Source: Treponema sp. OMZ 787 (GTDB lineage Bacteria; Spirochaetota; Spirochaetia; Treponematales; Treponemataceae). Taken from it: 64,000 nt of DNA. A model generated the notes under the pieces. The model saw only the letters and a program-made list of their open reading frames with translations. It made no database searches and had not been told where the DNA came from. A program made the translations under genes and the position numbers. Location of the stretch: contig NZ_CP051198.1 in the NCBI RefSeq assembly GCF_024181225.1, positions 558,001-622,000 on the forward strand. Direction: 5' to 3'. Positions 1 through 8,168 of the stretch are shown piece after piece (the first letter of the stretch is position 1; every line of letters begins with the position of its first letter).

Positions 1-635
1 GCATAAGGAATTACAAATGTGCAAAAGCGTAAAATTTTGTTTCCGTATATTGAAACGGGATATGAGGCAAAGGTTCTAGCGCCGTCTGTAAAGATATTCA
101 TAAACTCAAGGCTCTGTATGGTAAAAAAAGAAATAGCTGCATAGATTAAAAAGAGTCCTGAAAATACTGCCATGCCTCCTAAGAGCATAAAGAAAACGGT
201 CGACACTTTTAAAAAAGACCAATCTATATTTCCGAATCTTAAACCGTAAAAAAATAAAATGACGGCTATGATAAGTCTTCCTATTCTTGAAAATTCGAAT
301 TTGCTTCCCAGAACTTGAAGGGTGAGTCTTCGAGGGCGTAAAAGAAGTCTGTCAAAATCTCCGTTTATAATTAGTGAAGAAAATGAATCAAAGCCCCTTG
401 CATAGCTTTCGGTAAGGGCAAAGCTCAACTGCATTATTGAATAACAAAAAATAACTTCGGCAAAGGAAAATCCTTTTATGGACTGAAAGCGTGCAAACAA
501 AAAGTAAAGAGCAAAGACGCTGTTGCAGGTTAAAAGAAACTGCCCCAAGCACGATAAAAAAAACGAAAGCTTATATTGCATTGTGCTTTTTAAAAGAATA
601 CCTATATATCTAAAATAAAGTTTTAAACCGTTCAT
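1..635 (-). CDS. ABC-2 type transporter permease (COG3694-like), cut by window edge
   Basis: Membrane subunit of an ABC exporter. Reading the minus strand from the ATG at 635 gives an open frame of 211 codons that leaves the window without a stop, so the C-terminus is missing. The product begins MNGLKLYFRYIGILLKS and has several hydrophobic segments separated by a short basic stretch (GDFDRLLLRPRRL) characteristic of the ABC2_membrane_6 (DUF990) permeases. It follows the second permease (657-1457) by 21 bases and the ATPase (1475-2272). This ATPase-permease-permease order is that of the COG4586/COG4587/COG3694 exporters. The exported substrate is not known for the family and cannot be inferred here. 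Confidence 0.8.
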   Translation of the reverse strand, partial: MNGLKLYFRYIGILLKSTMQYKLSFFLSCLGQFLLTCNSVFALYFLFARFQSIKGFSFAEVIFCYSIMQLSFALTESYARGFDSFSSLIINGDFDRLLLRPRRLTLQVLGSKFEFSRIGRLIIAVILFFYGLRFGNIDWSFLKVSTVFFMLLGGMAVFSGLFLIYAAISFFTIQSLEFMNIFTDGARTFASYPVSIYGNKILRFCTFVIPY

Positions 636-656
636 ACCTATCTTAAAAATTTTAAT

Positions 657-1457
657 TTAGCCTCCTTGCACCACCAATTTTTTTTCTGCCGCCTTTGCAA
701 TAAGTTTTCCCGACAAAAATAAAACGATGAGCCAGAATACTTGCAGGATTATTTTTTTACCTGCATCTTTAGATGAAATATCGTAAGAAAAAATTCTTAA
801 AGGAATGTTTTGAATTCCTGTGAAGGGAGACAATTCCAAAATCTTTCTTATTGTTTCGGGGAAAAAAGGAATGGGAATTACCTGCCCCATAAGCATTTCC
901 GAAGCCGATAAAAATACTATTTGAAGCCCTCTGGGAGAAACCGTAAAAAAGCAAAGCACGTATATGAGGCAGGTAAAGGCAGCTGCCGTACAAAGGCCTA
1001 AAATCATGGAGGCTATAAATATTAAAAAAGTAATAGGGTCAGGCATTATCAGACGGTAGGGCATGGGTAAAATTGCGGCAATTATTAAAACGGGGAAGCA
1101 TCTTAAAAGTCCTCTTGCAAGTCGAAATGCAACCGAGCGGGTAAACCAGAGAGTGTATATTTCGATCGGTTTGGACATTTGGTAAACAATGGAGCCTGAA
1201 ACAATAGAGTCCGTTATGTCGCCCTCGAAGGTCCACATTGCAAAAAATGCTAAGAAGGCTTGCTGCATCCAGATATAGGAAACAAAGGCTGAAAAGCCCA
1301 TGGGAAAATTTTGAGGTGAGGTTTCATAAAAGGCTTTGAATAAGATAATAGTTAAGGTTCCCCATGCAAATTGAGTCGAAATACCTGCAAGGGCGGCAGC
1401 CCTATACTGTAAGTTTGCTATAAATCTTATTTTAAAAAAAGAAAGATATTTTTTCAT
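657..1457 (-). CDS. ABC-2 type transporter permease (DUF990/COG4587-like)
   Basis: Second membrane subunit of the exporter, 266 aa, with about six predicted membrane segments. The start MKKYLSFFKIRF at 1457 is chosen because AAAAAGG lies about 12 bases upstream. A TTG at 1481 would extend the protein by 8 residues and overlap the ATPase gene. The motif GSIVYQMSKPIEIYTLWFTR near residue 90 matches the cytoplasmic loop of DUF990 permeases, where the other permease has GDFDRLLLRPRR. Probably forms a heterodimer with the product of 1-635, energised by the ATPase encoded just upstream. Transcription should come from the promoter at 2294-2322. Confidence 0.85.
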   Translation of the reverse strand: MKKYLSFFKIRFIANLQYRAAALAGISTQFAWGTLTIILFKAFYETSPQNFPMGFSAFVSYIWMQQAFLAFFAMWTFEGDITDSIVSGSIVYQMSKPIEIYTLWFTRSVAFRLARGLLRCFPVLIIAAILPMPYRLIMPDPITFLIFIASMILGLCTAAAFTCLIYVLCFFTVSPRGLQIVFLSASEMLMGQVIPIPFFPETIRKILELSPFTGIQNIPLRIFSYDISSKDAGKKIILQVFWLIVLFLSGKLIAKAAEKKLVVQGG

Positions 1458-1474
1458 AAACTGTAAGAGCCTTT

Positions 1475-2272
1475 TTAGCAATTTTCTTTATAAAACTCGG
1501 CGAGGCTTTCATCCAAAGAGAGGTTTTCTTTTTTGATGTCTTTTAAAGTTCCGTCCAAAAGAATTTTTCCCTTGTCTATTAAAATTATGCGCTCGGTAAT
1601 TGCTTCAATATCCTGCATATCGTGGGTTGTTAAAATAATTGTTGTTTTATTTTTTTTATTCAGTTCCGAAATAAATTTTCTTACCGTTAATTTTGAAAGA
1701 GCGTCAAGCCCGATTGTCGGCTCATCCAAAAAAAGAATTTTTGGGCTGTGCAAAAGAGAGGCTGCAATTTCACACTTCATCCTTTGACCCAGGGAGAGTT
1801 GGCGGGCCGGAGTTTTTATAATTTCTTTTAAATCTAAAAGGCTTATCAATTCTTCCAAATTATTTTGAAAAAGATTTTGAGGCACGGAATAAATATCCTT
1901 TAAAAGCTCAAAGGAATCTATAACGGGAATGTCCCACCACAGTTGAGTTCTTTGGCCGAAAACTACGCCGATGTTTTTTACATATTCAACTCGTTTTTTC
2001 CATGGAACAAGACCTGCAATTTCGCAAGTGCCGGAGTCCGGTGTAAGAATACCGCAAAGAACTTTTATAGTAGAGCTCTTTCCTGCACCATTGGGGCCTA
2101 TGTAACCTACGGTTTCTCCTTCATTAATCGTAAACGAAATATCGTTTAGGGCTTTTATATAATCATAGTCTCTTTTGAAGAGGGCCTTTGCTGCTTCTTT
2201 TAAGCCCTTATTTCTTTTTGAGACCTTGTATGTTTTGCAAATATTTTTGACCCTAATCATTCTTTTTTCCAT
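1475..2272 (-). CDS. ABC transporter ATP-binding protein (COG4586/NatA-like)
   Basis: Nucleotide-binding subunit of the exporter, 265 aa. Walker A GPNGAGKS at residues 59-66, signature LSLGQ at 159-163, Walker B ILFLDEP at 179-185 and the H-loop histidine in TTHDMQD near 217 are all present, so it should hydrolyse ATP. The roughly 30-residue insertion between the first strand and Walker A (KGLKEAAKALFKRDYDYIKAL) is typical of COG4586 ATPases that pair with DUF990 permeases. The start is ATG 2272 or the ATG four codons later, which has a purine-rich stretch before it. First gene of a three-gene minus-strand operon, divergent from the lipoprotein gene at 2365. Confidence 0.88.
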   Translation of the reverse strand: MEKRMIRVKNICKTYKVSKRNKGLKEAAKALFKRDYDYIKALNDISFTINEGETVGYIGPNGAGKSSTIKVLCGILTPDSGTCEIAGLVPWKKRVEYVKNIGVVFGQRTQLWWDIPVIDSFELLKDIYSVPQNLFQNNLEELISLLDLKEIIKTPARQLSLGQRMKCEIAASLLHSPKILFLDEPTIGLDALSKLTVRKFISELNKKNKTTIILTTHDMQDIEAITERIILIDKGKILLDGTLKDIKKENLSLDESLAEFYKENC

Positions 2273-2293
2273 AAAAATTTTTATTGGGGCGGT

Positions 2294-2322
2294 ATTATAT
2301 CATTTTGAAAAAACTTGTTCAA
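2294..2322 (-). promoter_or_regulatory. Sigma-70 type promoter for the ABC exporter operon
   Basis: On the minus strand TTGAAC (2322-2317) and TATAAT (2299-2294) are separated by 17 bases. The predicted transcript starts about 14 bases before the ATG at 2272. Confidence 0.7.
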
Positions 2323-2364
2323 TAGAAAATTCAAGTCTGATTTATTTTTTCCGAAACTCTAGTT

Positions 2365-2940
2365 ATGAAAAAGCGGATTTTTTATATTTTAATTTTTGGT
2401 TTATCTTTTTTGTTTTTTTCATGTTTGAGTTTGTTTATAAGTCCTCCTCATTTAATCGAAAGCCGGGGCAGATGTTCGGCTGAAGATTTAACCGCCTTTT
2501 TTATGAGTCAAAATCCCAAGGCCGATAGGGCTAAGGTAATGCGGCTTGCTCAATTTTATATAGAAGAGTCTGAGGCTGAAGGAATAAATTCGGATATTGC
2601 TTTTTCGCAAATGTGCTTGGAAACAGGTTTTTTACGCTTCGGAGGTTTGGTAAGCGAGGAGATGAATAATTTTTGCGGCCTTGGTTCAATCGGAGAAGGG
2701 AAAAAAGGAGAAAGTTTTCCAACCGAGAAAACGGGAGTTTTAGCCCATGTTCAGCACCTAAAGGCCTATGCTACATCCAAGCCTCTTGTCCGCCCTCTAG
2801 CCGATCCGCGGTATAAATATGTTAATCCTAAGGGAAAGGCTCCTACAATTTACAGCCTTGCCGGAACTTGGGCGTCAGATCCAAACTACGGCAAAAAACT
2901 TGAAAACATATTGAAAAGATTGTACAAATCGGTTTATTAA
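2365..2940 (+). CDS. Glucosaminidase-domain lipoprotein
   Basis: Predicted peptidoglycan-cleaving N-acetylglucosaminidase of 191 aa. The N-terminus is a lipoprotein signal (hydrophobic core then FFSC, Cys near residue 20), so the protein should be anchored in a membrane facing the periplasm. Residues about 45-190 match the glucosaminidase (FlgJ/Bax/LytG) fold: an ILPS-like helix with SQMCLETGF containing the likely catalytic Glu, an NNFCGLG motif, GVLAHVQHLKAYA, and a C-terminal AGTWASDPNYGKKL block, which is diagnostic. Divergently transcribed from the ABC exporter. A single gene, likely for wall turnover. No Shine-Dalgarno sequence is visible before the ATG. Confidence 0.82.
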   Translation: MKKRIFYILIFGLSFLFFSCLSLFISPPHLIESRGRCSAEDLTAFFMSQNPKADRAKVMRLAQFYIEESEAEGINSDIAFSQMCLETGFLRFGGLVSEEMNNFCGLGSIGEGKKGESFPTEKTGVLAHVQHLKAYATSKPLVRPLADPRYKYVNPKGKAPTIYSLAGTWASDPNYGKKLENILKRLYKSVY

Positions 2941-2954
2941 CCGGCGCTATTCAA

Positions 2955-2976
2955 TGTATATACTCTTGTCAAGTTA
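2955..2976 (+). repeat. Left copy of an imperfect 22-bp direct repeat flanking the DUF2262/DMP19 pair
   Basis: TGTATATACTCTTGTCAAG plus TTA. It resembles 4584-4606; both share ATATAC-N3-TGTCAAGTTA. The two copies bracket about 1.6 kb that holds only the accessory gene pair. May be a boundary of inserted DNA or coincidence in AT-rich sequence. Confidence 0.35.
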
Positions 2977-3078
2977 TATTATATAAAAGCCTGCCTACAA
3001 ACCTGAGTTTACAAAAAGCATAAAAGCTTGTATACTTAAAGGGCGATAATGTAAAAAAACTTTATCTATGGAGGACCC

Positions 3079-3885
3079 ATGATAGAAAACATAAGTACAA
3101 AAGAACAGTTTGAATCAAAATTTCTTAATGAAGAAAAAGAAATCTTAGTGCTTATCGAAACAAAAACCGGCGGAGCATTTAAATTTGGCGATATGTGGGC
3201 GCCGTCAAATCGTCCTTTAGCATTCATCGATCTTGCGGATAATTCACTTCATTCCGAATCTATACGCTTAGAGTGGCTTGTAGAAGATCGGGATTGGAAA
3301 TATTATTTTAAACCTCAAACGGCCTTCCGGGTGAAAGTGCGCCCGCAAAAACCCGGTTCTTCTTCGAAATATAAACATCTTTTTATGCTCGTAGAAGTCT
3401 TAGAAGAGGGCGTGAAAGATAAAAGATTTGACGAAATTCTAAAAGAATATAATACCGAAGTTATCTACGAAGATGAAGATTTTTATTTTGAATTGGATAA
3501 AGAATACGGCTGGTTCGAAGGCGCAATACAGTATCAAGATGAAGATATCGACCTGAATGTAGAAACGGAAGATTTGGAAGAATTAAAAAATATTTTGAGT
3601 GCTTATAAAGCCGCAACAAAAAATTTCGATGAGTGGCTAAACAGAATAAAAAAATTTGCAGCAGAACAGCTTACCGGCTTGGCAAATGATTGGCAGGAGA
3701 AGGAGACTCCCGAAATTACTAAAAAAGACTTCTTCGACCGGGTTGAACTTTCGAGTATTGTTCTCGAGCCAAAAAATAATTTTATTGTTTACCTGCATGA
3801 TGATGATGATATGTTTTTCGGGCACATTATCTGTGTCTATGGTAACCTCGACGGAAAACTGGATAGTGCGAATATAGAAGGATAA
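3079..3885 (+). CDS. DUF2262-domain protein
   Basis: A soluble acidic protein of 268 aa without signal peptide. The C-terminal part (from about residue 210: DRVELSSIVLEPKNNFIVYL, a run of Asp, then FFGHIICVYGNLDGKLDSANI) matches the DUF2262 family. The last residues are the family hallmark, a short GNLDG...A..EG end. Biochemical function is unknown. DUF2262 genes are often found among immunity-like genes next to toxin loci, which is family context only. Good ribosome site GGAGG ten bases before the ATG. The next gene starts 3 bases after the stop, so the two are co-transcribed. Confidence 0.7.
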   Translation: MIENISTKEQFESKFLNEEKEILVLIETKTGGAFKFGDMWAPSNRPLAFIDLADNSLHSESIRLEWLVEDRDWKYYFKPQTAFRVKVRPQKPGSSSKYKHLFMLVEVLEEGVKDKRFDEILKEYNTEVIYEDEDFYFELDKEYGWFEGAIQYQDEDIDLNVETEDLEELKNILSAYKAATKNFDEWLNRIKKFAAEQLTGLANDWQEKETPEITKKDFFDRVELSSIVLEPKNNFIVYLHDDDDMFFGHIICVYGNLDGKLDSANIEG

Positions 3886-3888
3886 AAA

Positions 3889-4425
3889 ATGAAAACGATA
3901 ACTGAAAATTTAACGGTAGAAGTTATTAAAAGTATGGGCGAAGAAATAGACCTTTATCGGCTCATTGACCCTATGTGGTACACCGTAAATATTTACGGAA
4001 CGCATGAAGCGTATTTAAAATCGGCTAAAGATTTTACTGCGGAACAGCGTTACTTATTAGCCCTCGAGTGGTACACGGCAGAAACAGATAACGGCGGACA
4101 TCATCAGTTTTTTGACAACTCTACGGGTATTGTGTGGAAAGATGCCTTGGAAGGTTTTAAGCTTTTCGGTATCGATACCTTATACAAAAATTTTTTGGAG
4201 GTGATAGAATTTTTCGGCGGCTCAATTTCTTTTGATAGGAAGCAGCGCTGGGATATGCTTTCAGAAGCGGAAGAAAAGGATGAAGAAGCTCTTAATGATT
4301 TTTTGGATAAGCACGATAGGTTCTACTATAATCACGATGAATTTGATGATAAACTGATAACCTACATTAAAAACAACCCCGAAAAATTTGTCTTCGTCGG
4401 CAGTTACGAAACAGATGAGGATTAG
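3889..4425 (+). CDS. DMP19 / DUF4375 family protein, possibly shortened by a stop
   Basis: 178 aa. The central block ALEWYTAETDNGGHHQFFDN followed by STGIVWKDALEGF is the signature of the DMP19/DUF4375 family, named after the Neisseria DNA-mimic protein DMP19. The protein is acidic (C-terminus ...YETDED), which fits a mimic, but family members also occur as presumed immunity proteins. The amber stop at 4423-4425 is followed in the same frame by 12 further codons (KEAVDAYDNYFE) and a TAA at 4462-4464. That extension looks like native C-terminal sequence, so the TAG may be a recent nonsense change that removes only the tail. It follows the DUF2262 gene by 3 bases. Confidence 0.75.
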   Translation: MKTITENLTVEVIKSMGEEIDLYRLIDPMWYTVNIYGTHEAYLKSAKDFTAEQRYLLALEWYTAETDNGGHHQFFDNSTGIVWKDALEGFKLFGIDTLYKNFLEVIEFFGGSISFDRKQRWDMLSEAEEKDEEALNDFLDKHDRFYYNHDEFDDKLITYIKNNPEKFVFVGSYETDED

Positions 4426-4583
4426 AAAGAAGCTGTTGATGCTTATGATAATTATTTTGAATAAATAAGAGAGATGTGAATATTACTTAAATTAAGTTTT
4501 TTTATATCTTTAAATTATTTAATGATTTTTTAGCAAAAGAATCAATAATAGACCGTTGGTAACAATGCTGCCGATAGTGTATC

Positions 4584-4606
4584 TGTTATATACCTCTGTC
4601 AAGTTA
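4584..4606 (+). repeat. Right copy of the imperfect direct repeat
   Basis: TGTTATATACCTCTGTCAAG plus TTA; compare 2955-2976. It abuts the stop codon of the membrane-protein remnant on the minus strand, as if insertion or deletion ended here. Confidence 0.35.
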
Positions 4607-4702
4607 CAAAACATAGTTTTTTAAAAAGGCTGCAAATACCCATAAGATACCTGCAATCAAAACAAGATAATTTTTTGGGATAGTGAAAGTTTCTTTTTTC
4701 AT
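4604..4702 (-). pseudogene. Short membrane-protein fragment (32 codons)
   Basis: The ATG at 4702 is preceded by AGAGG and followed by an open frame MKKETFTIPKNYLVLIAGIL-WVFAAFLKNYVL ending at TAA 4606-4604. It has a clean ribosome site, a short basic N-terminus, then one membrane segment. It looks like the N-terminal start of a larger small-membrane-protein family that has lost its remainder. The stop lies inside the repeat at 4584-4606. A genuine 32-residue peptide cannot be excluded. Confidence 0.4.
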
Positions 4703-4825
4703 TTTAACCTCTTTTTAAAACAGCCTATCTAATCAAGAACGGCCTTTCTATTAAAGATAATAAAATTTATTAAAGAATTCAATTGTAATCTTGTTTTCAT
4801 CGGTAAATGTTTGATTTCAATCCAT

Positions 4826-7800
4826 TTATTGAGTAAATTCTGTTTTATTTTTTATATTTGACAACTCCCATAATTTGCAATCTTCATTTTTTTTATCATT
4901 ATAATTATCAATAATATTAATTGTCAATGATGCGATAGTGCTGCCCAATTCTGAATAAAGGGTTTTATCGCCTATTATGTAAAATTCTTCTTTTGCTCTA
5001 GTCGCTGCAACATTTACAATATTCGGGTCAGAAAAAGCCCATCTTGCCGCTCCTTTGCTGTTTGTATCGGCACCCAGTACAAAATAGACAATCTTTGCTT
5101 CTTTCCCTTGAAAAGTATGTACTGTTCCCACGTTAGCAGGTTTTTTGTTTTCGTCTGTAATAACGAAGTCTATTTCACTTAATTTGCTAATTAGTCTATT
5201 CACGATATTTTTAAATGGAGTAATCACATAGATTTGATTTTTTAAATCTTGATTTTCTAATAACTTGTTTTTTATTAAGTCCACTAATTTATTGCCTTGC
5301 TCCTCGACATATTTATCTATTGCTATGCCTTTTACATCATACCAGACTGCCCTTCCTTTGGCTTTCTCATGATTCTTACCCTGAACCATTAAGCCATTGT
5401 ATGCGATCGTATTTGAAATTGAAAACATTGGATAATTAGAACGTCTATGCACCCATAGCGGGATACCGATCCATTCTTCTTTATTTTTTTGAAATCCATA
5501 TTTGCTTGCTCTATCCATCAAGGTCTGTGTAGAAGCTTTGTTTGAAACAAAAGTTTCATTTACCTTATACTTTCTTGAGATAATATTCATCATCTCGGAA
5601 TTCAAAGTTAAAACTGGTTTGATTTGAGAAGGGTCTCCTACAGCCATGATCTTAGAACTTCTAAAAATACTTCCCACACTTGCCTGTGGTAAGGCTTGAC
5701 CTGCTTCATCAATAAATAACGCTCCTAGAGAATTTGCATCAAAATACTTAAACATCCTGCCAAAGCTTGCAAAAGTTGAGCTGACGATTGGAATTGCAAG
5801 GTTGATCCATTCCCATGCCGCTTTTATTAATTCATTATTTTTTCCAATATATTCTCTTTGCTTATCAAATATATTCATCGCCGCTTTCAAATGTTTCTTA
5901 TTTTTAAAGAGATATAGTTTTCTTATCCGTAATGCAGAAATAAATAATTTTGTTTGAAGTAATCTAAATTCTTTATTAAACCAAGGATTTGATTTTTGTA
6001 AATCGTCATAACTCAAATTAAAATCAATTGGCTGTATTTTTTCATGTTTTAATTTGGTATTATACTCAATAATTTGTTTTTCACTTTCTTTAATAATTTG
6101 CCTATACTCACTAATACGATTTTTATGTGCATTGTTCAGTTCTTCTTTTTGAAAATTTAAATACTCGATATTTTTCTCTATGCACTCTAAATTTTGGTCT
6201 ATATTCAAACTTGCATTAAAAAGTTCTCGATTAGCTTTTTCATATTTGTTAAGTGTTTCATTTGCTTGATTTAATTTTTCATAATACTCTTGATTATTTG
6301 ATTTTCCAATAAATCTATTTATTTTGGATAATAAATTCTCTTTTGGTTTTTGCATTAAGACAACATCATAATTTCTCTTTGCACTTAGCATCTCCATTTC
6401 ACTGAATTTAAGTTTTTCTTGAATTTTTCTCTTTTCTTCGTGTATTTTTTGAAGCTCTTTTTCATAAATGTTGATTTTTTGTAAGACTTCAGAACTCTGT
6501 TTATAAAGTTCGCCTGCCTGCATCTCTTCAGCTTTTAGCTTCACTTGTGTATCTTCAATTTTTTGCTTGACTCCATACATTTGTTTGAATTCCAAAAATA
6601 TTTCTTGTATCCTGTTCTTATAGGAGCTAACATTCTGATAGATAGAATTAAATTCATTAATGATGTCTTTTTCCTCTTCATTCGTTAAATTCCATTCATT
6701 CAATTCGTTAATCATTGAGTCTATTTTATTTAAGAGCTTGGTAATATTTCCGTAAGAGCCCCCTTCAATGGAAATCATTCCCCAATTTTTTTCTGTATCT
6801 TTTTTCGGCGATATATAATCGTATCGTTTTGTTGTATTATTGTATATCTTTTTAAATTCAGAGTTTGCAGAAGAAGTAAAATAATTTAAATTCTCTATGA
6901 GTGAGATAAATTTTTCATCGATATCTTTTTTAACGGGCAGTTCTCTGACTATATTTTGTACTGCTCCATTATTTGAGCTTACAACTATAATATTGTTTTT
7001 TGATATTGACTTTGGAATAACTGCAATTTTTGCTTCTTCATAATCTGTATATTCTCTTTTTAGAGAATCTTGAATATTTTTTGTCATCTCATATGCCTGT
7101 CTAACTATTAAATCTGCAAACAAATCTTTTAAAAGAGTGGTCTTTCCAGTACCTGGCGGCCCATTGATGCTTAACATATCATTATCATAATTTAAATAAA
7201 GATTTACAGCTGCCTGTTGCATAAAGGAAAGAGCGTAACTTGTATTACTTGGGAATCTGCCCATGGGATAATATTTAGGCTGAAGAATGTCATAAAAAAT
7301 ATTTGGATTATAATTGGGTGAATTCATATTTGCATCCAAATTTATTCTATTTTCACAAAAACCATTTATATACCTATTTAAATTATGCGTTTCCAGATCT
7401 TTTGCTTTTTTTAAATCATCAATAAAAAAGGAGTGCATACCGATATTTGAATGATCAATGTTTTTGACAAACATCATCTTAAAACTATCTTTGTCTACTT
7501 TATATTCTTCTTTTAATGTTTTGAATACAGAATTAAATCCCTTATCTTCAAAATCCTTATGCAATTTATCCTTAAGATTATTTTCAATATCATATAAATT
7601 TTTCGGGATATCTTTTTTTTCCCTGATATATCCGCTCATCGTTAAAAATAGTTTATCGGATATAAAATTTAAATTGCGATCAAATGAAAGGGATAAAGTA
7701 AATTTTGCTCCGTTTTTTAATTCTTCATTTGTATCTTTGATTTTATATATGTTTTTAAAAATAGTAATAACTTCCGAAAAATCAAAAATACCAAAATACA

Positions 7801-8020
7801 TGATTAGACTTACTTCCCCTTGCTTTTCTTGACAAATGTTTTCTTTTTTAATAAAGGCATTCATTTCATCCAAAAAATAGGATTTCCAATCAAAGTCTGA
7901 ATTTGAATATATTTTTTTTTCATCTATATTCTTATAATTTTTATCTATAGGTCTGATATCCCCTTCTGAAAATTGCTCTACTGCTATCCATGCATCGAGA
8001 ATATTTGCTTTTTCATTCAT
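4826..8020 (-). CDS. Large SF1 (Upf1/COG1112-like) helicase with coiled-coil insert
   Basis: 1064 aa. Walker A GPPGTGKTTLLKDLF near residue 285, motif II LFIDEAGQALPQ near 760, motif III VGDPSQIKPV, motif V TVHTFQGKEAKIV near 960 and motif VI NVAATRAKEEFYIIGD near 1000 define a superfamily 1B (AAA_11/AAA_12) helicase. Between motif I and motif II lies a long charged segment (about 430-720) with heptad-like Lys/Glu/Ile patterns, probably a coiled coil. The N-terminal 250 residues (ILDAWIAVEQFSEGDI...) are not a domain I can name. Start ATG 8020 has AAGGA seven bases upstream. It stands alone between an accessory pair and gatB, and is AT-rich. It could act in RNA/DNA metabolism or in defence; the sequence does not decide. 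Confidence 0.85.
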   Translation of the reverse strand: MNEKANILDAWIAVEQFSEGDIRPIDKNYKNIDEKKIYSNSDFDWKSYFLDEMNAFIKKENICQEKQGEVSLIMYFGIFDFSEVITIFKNIYKIKDTNEELKNGAKFTLSLSFDRNLNFISDKLFLTMSGYIREKKDIPKNLYDIENNLKDKLHKDFEDKGFNSVFKTLKEEYKVDKDSFKMMFVKNIDHSNIGMHSFFIDDLKKAKDLETHNLNRYINGFCENRINLDANMNSPNYNPNIFYDILQPKYYPMGRFPSNTSYALSFMQQAAVNLYLNYDNDMLSINGPPGTGKTTLLKDLFADLIVRQAYEMTKNIQDSLKREYTDYEEAKIAVIPKSISKNNIIVVSSNNGAVQNIVRELPVKKDIDEKFISLIENLNYFTSSANSEFKKIYNNTTKRYDYISPKKDTEKNWGMISIEGGSYGNITKLLNKIDSMINELNEWNLTNEEEKDIINEFNSIYQNVSSYKNRIQEIFLEFKQMYGVKQKIEDTQVKLKAEEMQAGELYKQSSEVLQKINIYEKELQKIHEEKRKIQEKLKFSEMEMLSAKRNYDVVLMQKPKENLLSKINRFIGKSNNQEYYEKLNQANETLNKYEKANRELFNASLNIDQNLECIEKNIEYLNFQKEELNNAHKNRISEYRQIIKESEKQIIEYNTKLKHEKIQPIDFNLSYDDLQKSNPWFNKEFRLLQTKLFISALRIRKLYLFKNKKHLKAAMNIFDKQREYIGKNNELIKAAWEWINLAIPIVSSTFASFGRMFKYFDANSLGALFIDEAGQALPQASVGSIFRSSKIMAVGDPSQIKPVLTLNSEMMNIISRKYKVNETFVSNKASTQTLMDRASKYGFQKNKEEWIGIPLWVHRRSNYPMFSISNTIAYNGLMVQGKNHEKAKGRAVWYDVKGIAIDKYVEEQGNKLVDLIKNKLLENQDLKNQIYVITPFKNIVNRLISKLSEIDFVITDENKKPANVGTVHTFQGKEAKIVYFVLGADTNSKGAARWAFSDPNIVNVAATRAKEEFYIIGDKTLYSELGSTIASLTINIIDNYNDKKNEDCKLWELSNIKNKTEFTQ

Positions 8021-8168
8021 AATGATTCCTTATAGTTTCAATAATTGCTGTCACTTTCAAATTATTCGTAGAGAACTTATCTTGTCTTTTACATTTTTGC
8101 TAATCCATATAAAACAGCTAAGCAAACCTATTTGGCGACCTCATAAAATGAATTTTTAGTAATAGTTT

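Larger units (their letters stand above)
4426..4825. other. 400-bp AT-rich intergenic region
   Basis: Holds the in-frame tail after the DMP19 stop (to 4464), the right copy of the flanking repeat (4584-4606) and a short minus-strand remnant (4604-4702). No clear terminator, promoter or RNA gene is seen in the rest. Confidence 0.6.

Noticed and set aside
3637-3825. Antisense ORF within the DUF2262 gene
   Set aside because: A shadow of the sense gene with no independent start signal.
2941-4606. Integron gene cassette with attC sites around the DUF2262/DMP19 pair
   Set aside because: Oral treponemes carry integrons, but no GTTRRRY/RYYYAAC core pair was found at either boundary.
8021-8168. Gene or RNA between gatB and the helicase
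   Set aside because: 148 AT-rich bases without ribosome site, hairpin or promoter that I could support.
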